Below are positions 10,274-18,177 of a DNA stretch of 64,000 nucleotides, piece by piece. The notes under the pieces are model-generated. The model did not search any database. It saw only the letters and a program-made list of their open reading frames with translations, and was not told the DNA's origin. Within the stretch, counting starts at the first letter, position 1. Every line of letters starts with the position of its first letter. A program made the translations under genes and the position numbers. The stretch lies in NCBI RefSeq assembly GCF_026262505.1, contig NC_067205.1:868001-932000 (forward strand), given 5' to 3'. The stretch comes from Trichomonas vaginalis G3 (Eukaryota; Parabasalia; Trichomonadida; Trichomonadidae).

Positions 10274-11507
10274 ATGTACAGAATAGATGTTTCAGATTTT
10301 TATGACTTCCAAGCATTCAGAAATATGTGTCCATTTCGAGACTATAACAAAGCAGTCGAGAATTTGAAACGTTTAGTCATTTATGTCGACTCTGCCCCAG
10401 AATGTTATGTTATGAAAGAATGGGATGTGTCTTTAACAAACCAAGAGCGACAATAGTGTCTGAACAAGAATGTAGACAGAAACTTAAGAAAATAAAAGTG
10501 TACAAGTTGGAATGAAGATGTTAGATGCTTGGGATATCTTATTGTCAAAGTTAGAAGATTTTTCAGTTCGAGGTATAAAGTTCTATACACCTTCTCCAAA
10601 CTTCTATTCTATCTTCACTGGATATAAATACGAACAAGTAGAATGGAAAGAAAATATTATAGAAGCTTGGTTAGACCATGTCAAAGAAATTATATGCAAT
10701 GGAAACGAAAGAGTCTATGAGTATATCTTATGTTGGTTTGCAAACATCTTACAACATCCAAGTGCTAAAAATGAAACTGCTCTCATTATAATTGGAAAAC
10801 AAGGAACTGGTAAGAACACATTCTTTACAGATATTTTGTGCAAACTGTTAGAGGCTATTCGAACCCGAATATGACAAACTTAGAAAACATCTGTGGCAAG
10901 TTTAACTCCTCAATAGAGAATATGAAACTTATAGTTTGCAATGAACTTCAAAGTATAGATACAACAAAAGTTTTGAACTCAGATGCTTTGAAGAGTCTTA
11001 TAACAGACAAAGTTGGAGTTGTTGAAAGAAAGTATAAAGACCAAAGAGTTTGTGAAAATGTTTGCAAACTTCATTATGGTTTCAAACAATTCTGTTCCGA
11101 TGAAGTTAGAAAGTTCTGACAGAAGATATGTAGTTGTCAGAACGTCAGAAGCTCATATGCAAGATACAGAATATTTTGACGACTTAGCAGAAACTTTGAC
11201 ATCTGACTTTTACAACCACTTGTTCTCATATTTTATGACATTAGATATTTCAAAGTTCAATCCAAGACAAATTCCACATACCGAAGAGAGACAAACATTG
11301 TTAGAAGCAAACAAGAGTGTATATGAACTGTTCATAGATGAAACTGACTTTGAGTGTTTAGATGAAAGGTCATTGTACGATTCGTATAAACAATATTGTC
11401 AAGAATATGGTTATATGACAGCGTCTAAACGAACATTCTTGGCAAATGTCAAAAGTCTTTTAGACGTACAGAATGGTGTATATACAAAGAAAAATTTTTA
11501 TGAGTAA
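10274..11507 (+). pseudogene. SF3 (D5-like) replicative helicase, broken
   Basis: The locus shows the D5-type helicase core: AWDILLSKLEDFSVRGIKF and FTGYKYEQVEW upstream, a Walker A motif GKQGTGKNT near 10795-10820, and further on a segment matching the GDRRYVVLR block of the B helicase (SSDRRYVVVRTS). All these align in order with the 680-residue primase-helicase of Polinton B. The primase half found in B is not visible here, so A either has a shorter helicase or lost that part. Family role: 3'-5' unwinding at the replication fork together with the protein-primed polymerase. The locus is broken in about three places. Confidence 0.8.
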
Positions 11508-11543
11508 ATTTTAAAAAAAATATTTTTTTATCCGATAGAAAAG

Positions 11544-11963
11544 ATGGCAAAATTCATCTCAGTAAACAAGTACATGTCAGGACTTAAAGAAGAACTAGAC
11601 CCATTCACATATTTGAATGTTTACTTCTACCATTTTGAAAAGTCTTCATTCAGCAAAGTTTGGAACATCGAACCAGTTAAGTTTGCTGTCGTGACTAAAA
11701 ATGGTGCGAAATTTGAAGACTTAGACATAGAAGGTTTGTTAGCAGTCAAAGAAAGTTTTGACAGAAGGTTTTCAAACCTTAAAGAAGGCAAAGCATACAA
11801 ACTTGTTATACCTTATGAACCAAAGAAAGCAGACGACTATGAATATTATGAGTCTAAAGTTGTAGAAGTTCAAGGTAAATTGGGTAAAAAGATTTTAGAG
11901 TCTAAGCCAGTGTTTGCTCCTAAAGAGGAAGAGAACATTGACATTGACCCAGAAATGTTCTAA
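11544..11963 (+). CDS. Polinton protein of 139 aa, unknown
   Basis: An intact small gene directly after the helicase locus, with its ATG following a T-rich leader. The sequence alternates short strands and charged turns (LNVYFYHFEKSSFSKVW, EPVKFAVVTKNGAKFEDLD) and ends in an acidic tail (EEENIDIDPEMF). Position next to the helicase and an acidic C-terminal tail are features of single-stranded DNA-binding proteins, so an SSB-like role is possible, but no diagnostic motif is seen. Confidence 0.6.
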   Translation: MAKFISVNKYMSGLKEELDPFTYLNVYFYHFEKSSFSKVWNIEPVKFAVVTKNGAKFEDLDIEGLLAVKESFDRRFSNLKEGKAYKLVIPYEPKKADDYEYYESKVVEVQGKLGKKILESKPVFAPKEEENIDIDPEMF

Positions 11964-11979
11964 AAATAAAATTTTATTT

Positions 11980-12447
11980 TTACATGTCAAATTTCTTTTT
12001 CTCTGGAACTGGTTCAGGTTCTTTCTTCTCTTCTACTTTCTTCTCTTCTTCTACTTTCTTTTCTTTCTTTTCTCTCTTCTTCTTCTCTGGTGGAGTTATG
12101 TCAAATTTCTCCGAACCATATTTATGTAAAAGTTCTTTGTCCTTTAATAGCTCATCTATTCTGTTTTCTATTTCATCTTCAAGAACAGCGCATGTGTCTT
12201 CTTTGCATTCTAAGAACTTTTGTTGGACTTCATCTTTCCAATCGGCGTCATCTCTGTCAACAAGTCTGTCATTGACAAATTTTAAGACTGCTCTTTGTAA
12301 TGTTTTATGGTTCTTGTCATATTCCCAGAAACAGAACTTTAGAACAAATTCACCTTTCTTGTTTACACTATGTAAGATTTTATGGTCGACAGATGTTTTG
12401 CTGTCGAAAAGTTTGTCTCGAATATAGATAGCGAAATCGCTAGACAT
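11980..12447 (-). CDS. Lys/Glu-tailed protein (155 aa), unknown
   Basis: ATG at 12445-12447, preceded on its strand by an A/T-rich leader. The first 110 residues look folded (MSSDFAIYIRDKLFDS, then FVLKFCFWEYDKNHKTLQRA). The C-terminal 45 residues are a Lys/Glu-rich low-complexity tail ending in EPVPEKKKFDM. It is convergent with the 11544 gene, the stops being 16 bp apart. The antisense frame is Ser/Phe-rich and is only a shadow of the tail. Function unknown. Confidence 0.6.
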   Translation of the reverse strand: MSSDFAIYIRDKLFDSKTSVDHKILHSVNKKGEFVLKFCFWEYDKNHKTLQRAVLKFVNDRLVDRDDADWKDEVQQKFLECKEDTCAVLEDEIENRIDELLKDKELLHKYGSEKFDITPPEKKKREKKEKKVEEEKKVEEKKEPEPVPEKKKFDM

Positions 12448-12483
12448 TTTCTAAAAGATAAAAATTTTAATTTTTCTAAAAAT

Positions 12484-13361
12484 ATGTTAGAAAAAAAGTT
12501 TGCTGACATTTGACAAGAAATTTGAGAATGTTTTAAACAAGAACAAGAGGAAGTTAGAAAATGCTCAGATAAAGCCTATACATGACAAGTTCTTATTTGC
12601 TCAGAATGGTATAACAGGTCTCCATTGCACCACCTGGGTCGGGTAAGACTTTCACTTATCTTAAAATGGCTGCACAACAACAAGAACTAGATGAGAAGAA
12701 CCCATTCTATGAGTTAGTTGTCATTTGTAGTACTTCTGGTCAATTTGACCAAACCGTCAATTCGTTCAAAGATATTATAAAGAAGTCTAAGTTAGTATGT
12801 ATAAAGGATACTGAGTTGTTAGATTGGATAAAGAAGTACCAAAGAAGAGTTTTGAAGTATAATGCTATAAATGAGTATATAAATTCTAAGTTTAAAGACC
12901 CAAATGAGGAAATGCAGAGAATATTAGAGAAGAAACACTTCAGAAACAAACAGAAAGAGATAGAATACATTTCGAAGAAATTGCAATCTTACGATTGGAA
13001 GACTTACCCTCATAGGTGTCTTCTTATCTTAGATGATTTCGCCTCTCATCCTTTGTTAAAGAATAGAGAACAAGATATGTGTCGAATTCTTAAGAAGCTC
13101 AGACACTTTAACATCTCAGTTGTCATTTGTGTACAGACAGCAAAGAGTTTAAGTAAGGATGTAAAGAGAATACTGACTGACATTGTACTTTTCCCCGGAT
13201 TGTCCGAAGACGATTTCATGGAACTTATGAAAGAGTCCATGGCAGGTAAGTTTGACAGATATGAACTATGGGAGAAGTATAAAGTCATACAAGACCCTCA
13301 TACTTCTTTCAGAATTCATATCTACGCAAACAAAGTTCAAATTGTAAAAAGTCAAGCTTGA
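12484..13361 (+). pseudogene. A32/FtsK-type packaging ATPase, broken
   Basis: A Walker A motif of the form APPGSGKT is encoded near 12625-12650, and a Walker B motif LLILDDF near 13020-13040. Between them lies a charged region, and after Walker B comes LRHFNISVVICVQTAKSL, which fits the sensor strand of the HerA/FtsK ATPases that package DNA in Polintons and large DNA viruses. The C-terminal part follows family layout. Expected role: ATP-driven translocation of the genome into the capsid. The locus is broken about once or twice. Confidence 0.8.
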
Positions 13362-13377
13362 AAAATAAAGAGTTCAT

Positions 13378-14180
13378 TTACTCTGCTTGTTTGAAGTTGT
13401 CAAAATACTCTGTTATTTTTTCCTTTAACAATGGCAAATCTTCTTTGAAGGTAAGTATTGTACAACCTTTCATATCATAGTGTGTTTGATAACGTATCTT
13501 GAACTATTTGTTTCACATCTTCATTTGGGGTCATTGAAATCGGTAAGTTTTCGCGATAGAACCAATTTCTGTCAGATTTGTAAATCTTAGCAAGGTCGTA
13601 AAAGCTTTTGTTGTTTCTTCTGACTAAATGCAACATAACCATATCTTTATCTTCTTCATTTTCCATCTCTTCAGTATAAATCATATACTTATAGTTCTTT
13701 TCCTTACCTTTTGGTACCGAACGTGGTATTCTTTTCTGAATGTTTTTGTCTTTTGCTTCAAGCTTGTTTTCCATCTCTTCACGTTCTTGTCTATGAATTT
13801 CGTCAAGAAGTCTGTAAATATACCAAGCATAACGAGGCGAAGCCCACATTGCAACAGCATTTACAAGAAGTCTATGTACATACCAACCTCTCAAACCATT
13901 TGGCAAATTTTTACGATTTTCATGAGTTTTAGGCGACCCCGAAAAAGTCGGTCTCGCTGTGCTTCGCTCAAAAGTTCTTGTGTGCTTTGGTTTTTGAACC
14001 AATCGTCTGTATGTTTGGTATCTGGAGCAAAAACATGCCTGTCAAAATACTTTGCATTTGGTACATATCGTCTTTGACTGAACGAATGAGACGGAGTTGT
14101 TTGTTAAACTGTATGTACTCATATTCTTCATTTATAGCTTCATGGACTATAACTGTTGTTGTGTTCTCTGTTGTTGACAT
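13378..14180 (-). pseudogene. KilA-N domain protein, broken
   Basis: The locus starts at the ATG at 14178-14180 (MSTTENTTTVIV) and encodes the second half of a KilA-N domain (GWYVHRLLVNAVAMWASPRY), which closely matches the KilA-N protein of Polinton B (YVDPRLINYIAMWASPKY). A Glu/Lys-rich helical linker and a C-terminal region follow. KilA-N domains bind DNA and are frequent in large DNA viruses and in trichomonad Mavericks. It is convergent with the packaging ATPase. The locus is broken about two times. Confidence 0.78.
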
Positions 14181-14295
14181 ATCTGTCTTTATATTCCGGA
14201 TAAAAAAATAAATAAAAATAAAACTAACCTTATTTTTTCTATCTTAAGGAAATTCATGATTTTTGTGCTGAATTCAATAAAAATAATGTTTAGTC
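14181..14295. other. Short AT-rich spacer
   Basis: A spacer between the KilA-N locus and the membrane-protein gene. It has A/T-rich tracts only. Confidence 0.5.
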
Positions 14296-14475
14296 TTAGT
14301 AAGATGGTAGCTTCTTAAAGCATATGCCGTCCTTGAGTTTTATGTACGTGAAGAGAAGTACAATGAATTCAATTACGAGTACAATTGCAATGACAACTAA
14401 GGCAACTATTTTTGTCTTTTGCCAGCAAGGGTACTTCTTCTCTTCCAATGGTTCGGCAGAACTATACTCACTCAT
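14296..14475 (-). CDS. Small single-pass membrane protein (59 aa)
   Basis: I choose the ATG at 14473-14475 (MSEYSSAEPLEEKKYPCW); the frame upstream has no other ATG. A hydrophobic segment of about 23 residues (VALVVIAIVLVIEFIVLLFT) starts near residue 25 and is followed by a short basic tail. An acidic N-terminus and basic C-terminus suggest that it spans the membrane once. It belongs to the block of small open genes at 14.3-18.2 kb and could be a virion membrane or egress protein, which is inference. Confidence 0.65.
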   Translation of the reverse strand: MSEYSSAEPLEEKKYPCWQKTKIVALVVIAIVLVIEFIVLLFTYIKLKDGICFKKLPSY

Positions 14476-14503
14476 GAGAAATGCCAAAACGGTTTAATAG
14501 AAA

Positions 14504-14518
14504 AAGTGTCATTTTTTC
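14504..14518 (+). promoter_or_regulatory. AAGTGTCAT initiator-like motif
   Basis: AAGTGTCAT runs into a T-run and the ATG of the 14519 gene. The same motif, or AAGTGACAT, lies 4-40 bp before starts at 3419, 14754 and, inverted, between 17879 and 17910. TCAT plus T/A fits the trichomonad initiator consensus TCA-Py-(T/A), which sits close to start codons. Confidence 0.5.
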
Positions 14519-14713
14519 ATGTCCGAAGACTCGAAGGTGCAACACTTCCAAAATACCGACGAACTCAGAAGAGCAGCATGGCAGTATCTTCTTGACAACT
14601 TCTTTGAGTTCTCCAGGTACACCTTGGAAAATGCTGAAGAACTCCGACACAGAGAATTTGGAGAAATTGCACTCCAATACTACCTTGACAAACAAAGGGT
14701 AAACAAAGGGTAA
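14519..14713 (+). CDS. Small acidic helical protein (64 aa)
   Basis: The product begins MSEDSKVQHFQNTDELRRAA and is predicted to be almost wholly helical, with aromatic and acidic residues spaced as in an amphipathic helix pair. It starts 7 bp after an AAGTGTCAT motif. The last codons lie in a short direct repeat (ACAAAGGGTAA twice), so the stop has been partly duplicated. No family is recognised. Confidence 0.6.
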   Translation: MSEDSKVQHFQNTDELRRAAWQYLLDNFFEFSRYTLENAEELRHREFGEIALQYYLDKQRVNKG

Positions 14714-14740
14714 AATAAGACTAAAAACTTAACATTTAAA

Positions 14741-14753
14741 AAGTGACATTTTT
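14741..14753 (+). promoter_or_regulatory. AAGTGACAT initiator-like motif
   Basis: AAGTGACAT followed by a T-run directly before the ATG at 14754; the same class of motif as at 14504. Confidence 0.45.
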
Positions 14754-14954
14754 ATGAGCTCCGAGTCACCGAGAAAACTTGGTCAGATGTTAGCAGCTTA
14801 CTTCCCTGAGGAGGATGGAAGCGTTACATACGTAAGGTTCAAAAACAACGAACCTGGAATTGCGTACAAAATTCGCAATTACATGACCATGGAAGAGTAC
14901 GAAAGGTTCCTACAAGAGAAACCAGCTCTAAACAACTCAGAAAAGAAAGAATAA
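14754..14954 (+). CDS. Small protein (66 aa), unknown
   Basis: The product starts MSSESPRKLGQMLAAYFPEE and has a short beta-like stretch (GSVTYVRFKNNEPGIAYKIR) and a helical end (MTMEEYERFLQEKPALN). The layout suggests a compact alpha/beta domain. It is the second of two tandem small genes with the AAGTGNCAT leader and is convergent with the Pro/Gln-rich locus. Function unknown. Confidence 0.6.
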   Translation: MSSESPRKLGQMLAAYFPEEDGSVTYVRFKNNEPGIAYKIRNYMTMEEYERFLQEKPALNNSEKKE

Positions 14955-14983
14955 AAAGTTTAACTCGTAATTGTTTATTTTTT

Positions 14984-15597
14984 TTACTTGTATGGGCAAG
15001 CTGCAAGAATGAAGTCGACTATCTCAGTCTTTGTTTTGACGAGCTGGACGGCTCTTGCGAGTACGTCTGTTTTGCGGTCTCCAGCTGGTGTCTGACCTTC
15101 GTAATTGCGCATGTTCTTGAGAGCTCCAACTGTAAATGATTGTAGGATGAAGAGTCTCTCAGACTGCTTGAGGTAGTCTTCACGGTCACGAACTGAATCT
15201 GTGGTACGAGTCGAATCGGTCGATTTGAGGGAAGAGACTGAAAGCCTGTCGTCTTCCATAGGGGCTGTGGCATAATCTTTGCGTAAGCGGTTCAGACCTT
15301 CTTCGAACTCTTGGTCTCTCTTCGATTGGATTGAGATTGGAATTGCTGGGGTGGAGCTTGCTGGAACATCCAAGGGTTGGGGAAGTAAGGCATAGGCTGA
15401 GGAGGAGGGTAGTTCGGGAAGCCTTGTGGTGGGTAGTAACCTTGAGGTGGAAATTGGTAGTAACCTTGAGGTGGAAATTGGTAGTAATTTGGTGGAGGGA
15501 CTTGCTGGAACTGAGGTTGCTGAGGAGACTGTTGTGGTTCTGCAGCTTTCGGTTCTTCTGGCTTTGGAAGGCATTCAGGAAGAGGAACGTCAGTCAT
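14984..15597 (-). pseudogene. Pro/Gln/Tyr-rich protein with helical C-terminus, broken
   Basis: The N-terminal half is a low-complexity tract of Pro, Gln and Tyr with YYQFPPQG repeats. The C-terminal half is helical and charged, ending in FILAACPYK. Such sticky tracts resemble scaffold or virion glue proteins, but no family is recognised. The start codon at 15595-15597 faces the palindromic repeat region. The locus appears to be broken about once. Confidence 0.55.
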
Positions 15598-15601
15598 CCG
15601 T

Positions 15602-15835
15602 TTGTGTCCTGTCGGAAGGAAAATATTTTCCTGTCGGAAGGAAAAACTTTTCCTGTCGGAAGGAAAATATTTTCCTGAAGTTCGACCAAAAAGTTCTCAA
15701 TTTTCGAAAATTTGAATGGTTTACGGACGGACAACTGGAAGAGTTCTTCCTGTCGGAAGGAAAAATTTTTCCCTTTGTCCGGAAAATTTTTTCCAGTTGT
15801 CGGGAAAAACTTTTCCTGTCGGATGGAAGGACTCG
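15602..15835. repeat. Palindrome-rich CTGTCGGAAGGAAAA repeats
   Basis: CTGTCGGAAGGAAAA followed by TTTTC recurs at a 22-bp period three times from about 15606 to 15675, and in varied forms at 15749-15830. Each unit contains a GGAAAANNTTTTCC palindrome, so neighbouring units can pair. The region separates two divergent genes, which suggests a regulatory or replication role, although the plus-strand reading frame also runs through part of it. Confidence 0.75.
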
Positions 15836-15913
15836 GAATGCCAGAAGGATTTGACGAGGCAATTTACCTATTATAAGATAAATGAAGTTGTTAAGCAGTA
15901 CTTGCGCAGGGTA

Positions 15914-16198
15914 ATGAAGCCCAAGGTCAAGTTCACCGCTATTTCTGGAAGGGCTGTCTTGAATCTCGAGACTTCGACTGGAATTCCAATTCAAATACCA
16001 GAAAACACTCCTTTCGATGGCATAAAGGACGCCAAAAGAGAAGCTCTTGTTAAGTTCCTAAACAAACGTCCTTGGATAAAAATACCAAACAAGGAGAACC
16101 CCCTACCCCATATGAAATTGGCAATTCAGTCTCTCCTTAACTTCTCGGGTCAGCCGTTCTACATAACCTGTGAAGGCGACATCCAACCAGTTCAGTAA
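15914..16198 (+). CDS. Small basic protein (94 aa), unknown
   Basis: I choose the ATG at 15914 (MKPKVKFTAISGRAVLNLE). The open frame extends upstream to about 15716, but that part is mostly translated palindromic repeat. The product is rich in Lys and Pro and has a plausible fold of strands followed by two helices (DAKREALVKFLNKRPW and MKLAIQSLLNFS). Codon use is richer in GC than in the virion genes of the element. Function unknown. Confidence 0.55.
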   Translation: MKPKVKFTAISGRAVLNLETSTGIPIQIPENTPFDGIKDAKREALVKFLNKRPWIKIPNKENPLPHMKLAIQSLLNFSGQPFYITCEGDIQPVQ

Positions 16199-16239
16199 AC
16201 CTTAACGTTTAGAGTAAAAACATTTTTTTCATTTTTTGA

Positions 16240-16824
16240 ATGAAGCAAGTTAAATTCGTCCCACACCAATCTGAATGGACCGATGAAGAGTTTCAAGCCA
16301 TCGTTGAAGACGTTGAGAACGACATAGACGGCGAACTTGAAGGAGCTCAAATCACAATTGCAACCAAAATTGCAGAAGTCAAGGAACAGATAGCTCCACT
16401 TAAAGCTACCAAAGCTACTCTTGACCTCATGGATAGTTACCGTTTAGATGTCAAGAGTGGAATAAGACAATTAAAATTAAAACTTCTAAACTACGAAGCT
16501 ATACTCCAAAAGTTAGCAGAAATGAGAAGACTTTACCAGAGCTACTTACATGTAAGGGACTTACCTTCAAGCAGTCCGACCAAAGATGAATTTGTTGACA
16601 TTGTCCCAATTTTGTCCGAAAGTCAGCTCAGATGTTTTGAACTGCTCCCAACATATCCAGAATATGAACGTTTGCCTGAACTCTTCCGCAATCTCAAAAA
16701 ACGTTTTTTGGTTCTCATGTTCGAAACTTTTATCGGAAGAGACAACAAACGTTCAGAAGAAGAACAAGATATTATTTTAAACTTGTTGTATGACATAACT
16801 GTCATAACAAGCTTTTTGAAGTAA
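16240..16824 (+). CDS. Coiled-coil protein (194 aa)
   Basis: After MKQVKFVPHQSEWTDEEFQA the product forms a long helical region with heptad-like spacing (about residues 30-105), then a more globular helical part ending in ILNLLYDITVITSFLK. No signal peptide or membrane segment. A T-run and TCATTTTTTG lie directly before the ATG, resembling the initiator of neighbouring genes. It is followed after about 30 bp by a second coiled-coil gene, so the two may form a complex. Confidence 0.65.
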   Translation: MKQVKFVPHQSEWTDEEFQAIVEDVENDIDGELEGAQITIATKIAEVKEQIAPLKATKATLDLMDSYRLDVKSGIRQLKLKLLNYEAILQKLAEMRRLYQSYLHVRDLPSSSPTKDEFVDIVPILSESQLRCFELLPTYPEYERLPELFRNLKKRFLVLMFETFIGRDNKRSEEEQDIILNLLYDITVITSFLK

Positions 16825-16855
16825 AACCGTCATTCTCAAACCACTTCATTTTTCG

Positions 16856-17566
16856 ATGTCCGAACAAGCACCGAAGCCAAACTCAATGGCAGATGTCCTT
16901 TCAAGGTTGCCAGACAAGCGCCCAGTTCAAATTCAAATTGCCCAATTGAAAGCTCATCTGACAAACACCATTAAGACTCTCCAAAGTAGTCTTATGACAG
17001 AGATGACCAATCTCAAAGCCGATGTCCTCATGAACCAAGCTTCCAATGAGAAATGCCTGAACGATTTCGCGGAAACCTTGCGCAATTACGAGAGAGAGAA
17101 CCGAGACCTTGCCAGACTCATCTACCGTTTCTTCGAAGAGATAGACGCCATCTGGAAGGTACTCGGAAAGGACAGAACATGCAACACCGTACTTCGTGAG
17201 TACCAAATTGAAGAAGGAATTGTCGAGGAAGAAGAGGAAGAAAAGAAACACGAAGAAGAAGAGGAAGAAGATGAAGAAGAGAAACACGAAGAAGAGGAAG
17301 TTTGGGCAACCCTTGTTGCCGATGACGCTTACGAAATTTCCCAACCCTACCCATACCAAATCCGGAACAAGGCGACAGGCAAGGTTCTTACCCCAGTCCT
17401 CAACAACTTGGGACACTTGAACCTTAACCTTCGGAATTACGGTTCAATTTCCATGGGAAGGCTTGTCGGTATGCAATGGGTTCCAAATCCATACAAGAAG
17501 ACGAGGGTCAGACACATTGACGGTGACAAGCTCAACAACCGTAAGGAGAACCTCGAGTGGTTCTAA
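16856..17566 (+). CDS. Coiled-coil protein with NUMOD4/HNH C-terminus
   Basis: Three parts are visible in 236 residues: a helical coiled-coil N-terminus (about 20-115), a highly acidic Glu/Lys linker (about 122-147) and a C-terminal domain (about 155-236). The last domain contains YQIRNKATGKVLTP, a GHLNLNL strand and VRHIDGDKLNNRKENLEW, which match the NUMOD4 motif followed by the second half of an HNH_3 nuclease. Family knowledge: such domains make homing-type endonucleases. Whether the full HNH metal site is present cannot be judged by eye. Fusion to a coiled coil through an acidic spacer is unusual. Confidence 0.7.
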   Translation: MSEQAPKPNSMADVLSRLPDKRPVQIQIAQLKAHLTNTIKTLQSSLMTEMTNLKADVLMNQASNEKCLNDFAETLRNYERENRDLARLIYRFFEEIDAIWKVLGKDRTCNTVLREYQIEEGIVEEEEEEKKHEEEEEEDEEEKHEEEEVWATLVADDAYEISQPYPYQIRNKATGKVLTPVLNNLGHLNLNLRNYGSISMGRLVGMQWVPNPYKKTRVRHIDGDKLNNRKENLEWF

Positions 17567-17615
17567 GAGTAAAAAAATTTTATTTTAGGGGGAAACCCCA
17601 AGTAAATTTAGGTGT

Positions 17616-17879
17616 TTATTTGGATAAGTATGTTAAATTAAGGGTAATTTGCAAAATTAGTTCCCGACCTTTGAATTGGGCTCTTTCGTTATCCCAGTTG
17701 CGTAGGAGGTCGTCCCAGAGGAGTTGGTAGAATTGCCAATCCAAGGACGATTTGTCCTCCCAGGCATTGAGGATGTACTGCTCGTAGAGTTTCATGACCT
17801 CTGCCTTGCACCAGACACCCTCTCCCTTGGAACGTAAGGCTTCTTCGAAGTGCTCGAATGCGATTGGCTGCTTGACCAT
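17616..17879 (-). CDS. Small Trp-rich protein (87 aa), unknown
   Basis: I take the ATG at 17877-17879 (MVKQPIAFEHFEEALRSKGE). The sequence is helical and unusually rich in Trp (about five in 87 residues: GVWCK, NAWED, LDWQF, LLWDD, NWDNE). Divergent from the 17910 gene, with an inverted AAGTGTCAT motif between them. No known family. Regular spacing of Trp suggests a small all-helical fold packed around Trp side chains. Confidence 0.6.
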   Translation of the reverse strand: MVKQPIAFEHFEEALRSKGEGVWCKAEVMKLYEQYILNAWEDKSSLDWQFYQLLWDDLLRNWDNERAQFKGRELILQITLNLTYLSK

Positions 17880-17884
17880 CCGAA

Positions 17885-17893
17885 ATGACACTT
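17885..17893 (-). promoter_or_regulatory. AAGTGTCAT motif, minus strand
   Basis: ATGACACTT on the plus strand is AAGTGTCAT on the minus strand, 5 bp before the ATG at 17879. It adds to the set at 3371, 14504 and 14741 that mark starts in this element. Confidence 0.45.
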
Positions 17894-17909
17894 TTTGTCC
17901 GTTTGGTCA

Positions 17910-18155
17910 ATGTTTGTGTCTCGTGCCATAGTCGACGAAAATACAGACAAACAGGTTATATATGAGTTTGAGACCAAGAATGGTGTAACTCGACCTGTCC
18001 GATTCAAAAACTCCGAGGGCGACCATGAAATTAAACGGAAATTAGCTAGGAAGGAATATAAAATGGACTGGTTGCCACCACCTCCACCTCCACCACCTTT
18101 ACCTGTTCCTCAAGTAAATAAGCCTTTCCCGTTCCCAAGAATTCCCACATTTTAA
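17910..18155 (+). CDS. Small Pro-tailed protein (81 aa)
   Basis: The start is the ATG at 17910 (MFVSRAIVDENTDKQVIYEF). The first 50 residues form a compact alpha/beta-like sequence. The C-terminus holds a run of Pro (LPPPPPPPPLPVPQVNKPFP), a polyproline-II segment of the kind that binds SH3, WW or profilin-like partners. It could tie a virus function to the host actin system, which is conjecture. It is convergent with the polymerase locus. Confidence 0.6.
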   Translation: MFVSRAIVDENTDKQVIYEFETKNGVTRPVRFKNSEGDHEIKRKLARKEYKMDWLPPPPPPPPLPVPQVNKPFPFPRIPTF

Positions 18156-18177
18156 TTCAAATTCGAATAAAAATTTT

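Noticed and set aside
11984-12427. Plus-strand Ser/Phe-rich frame opposite the 11980-12447 gene
   Set aside because: It is the complement of a Lys/Glu tail, giving runs of Phe and Ser, and is not a plausible protein.
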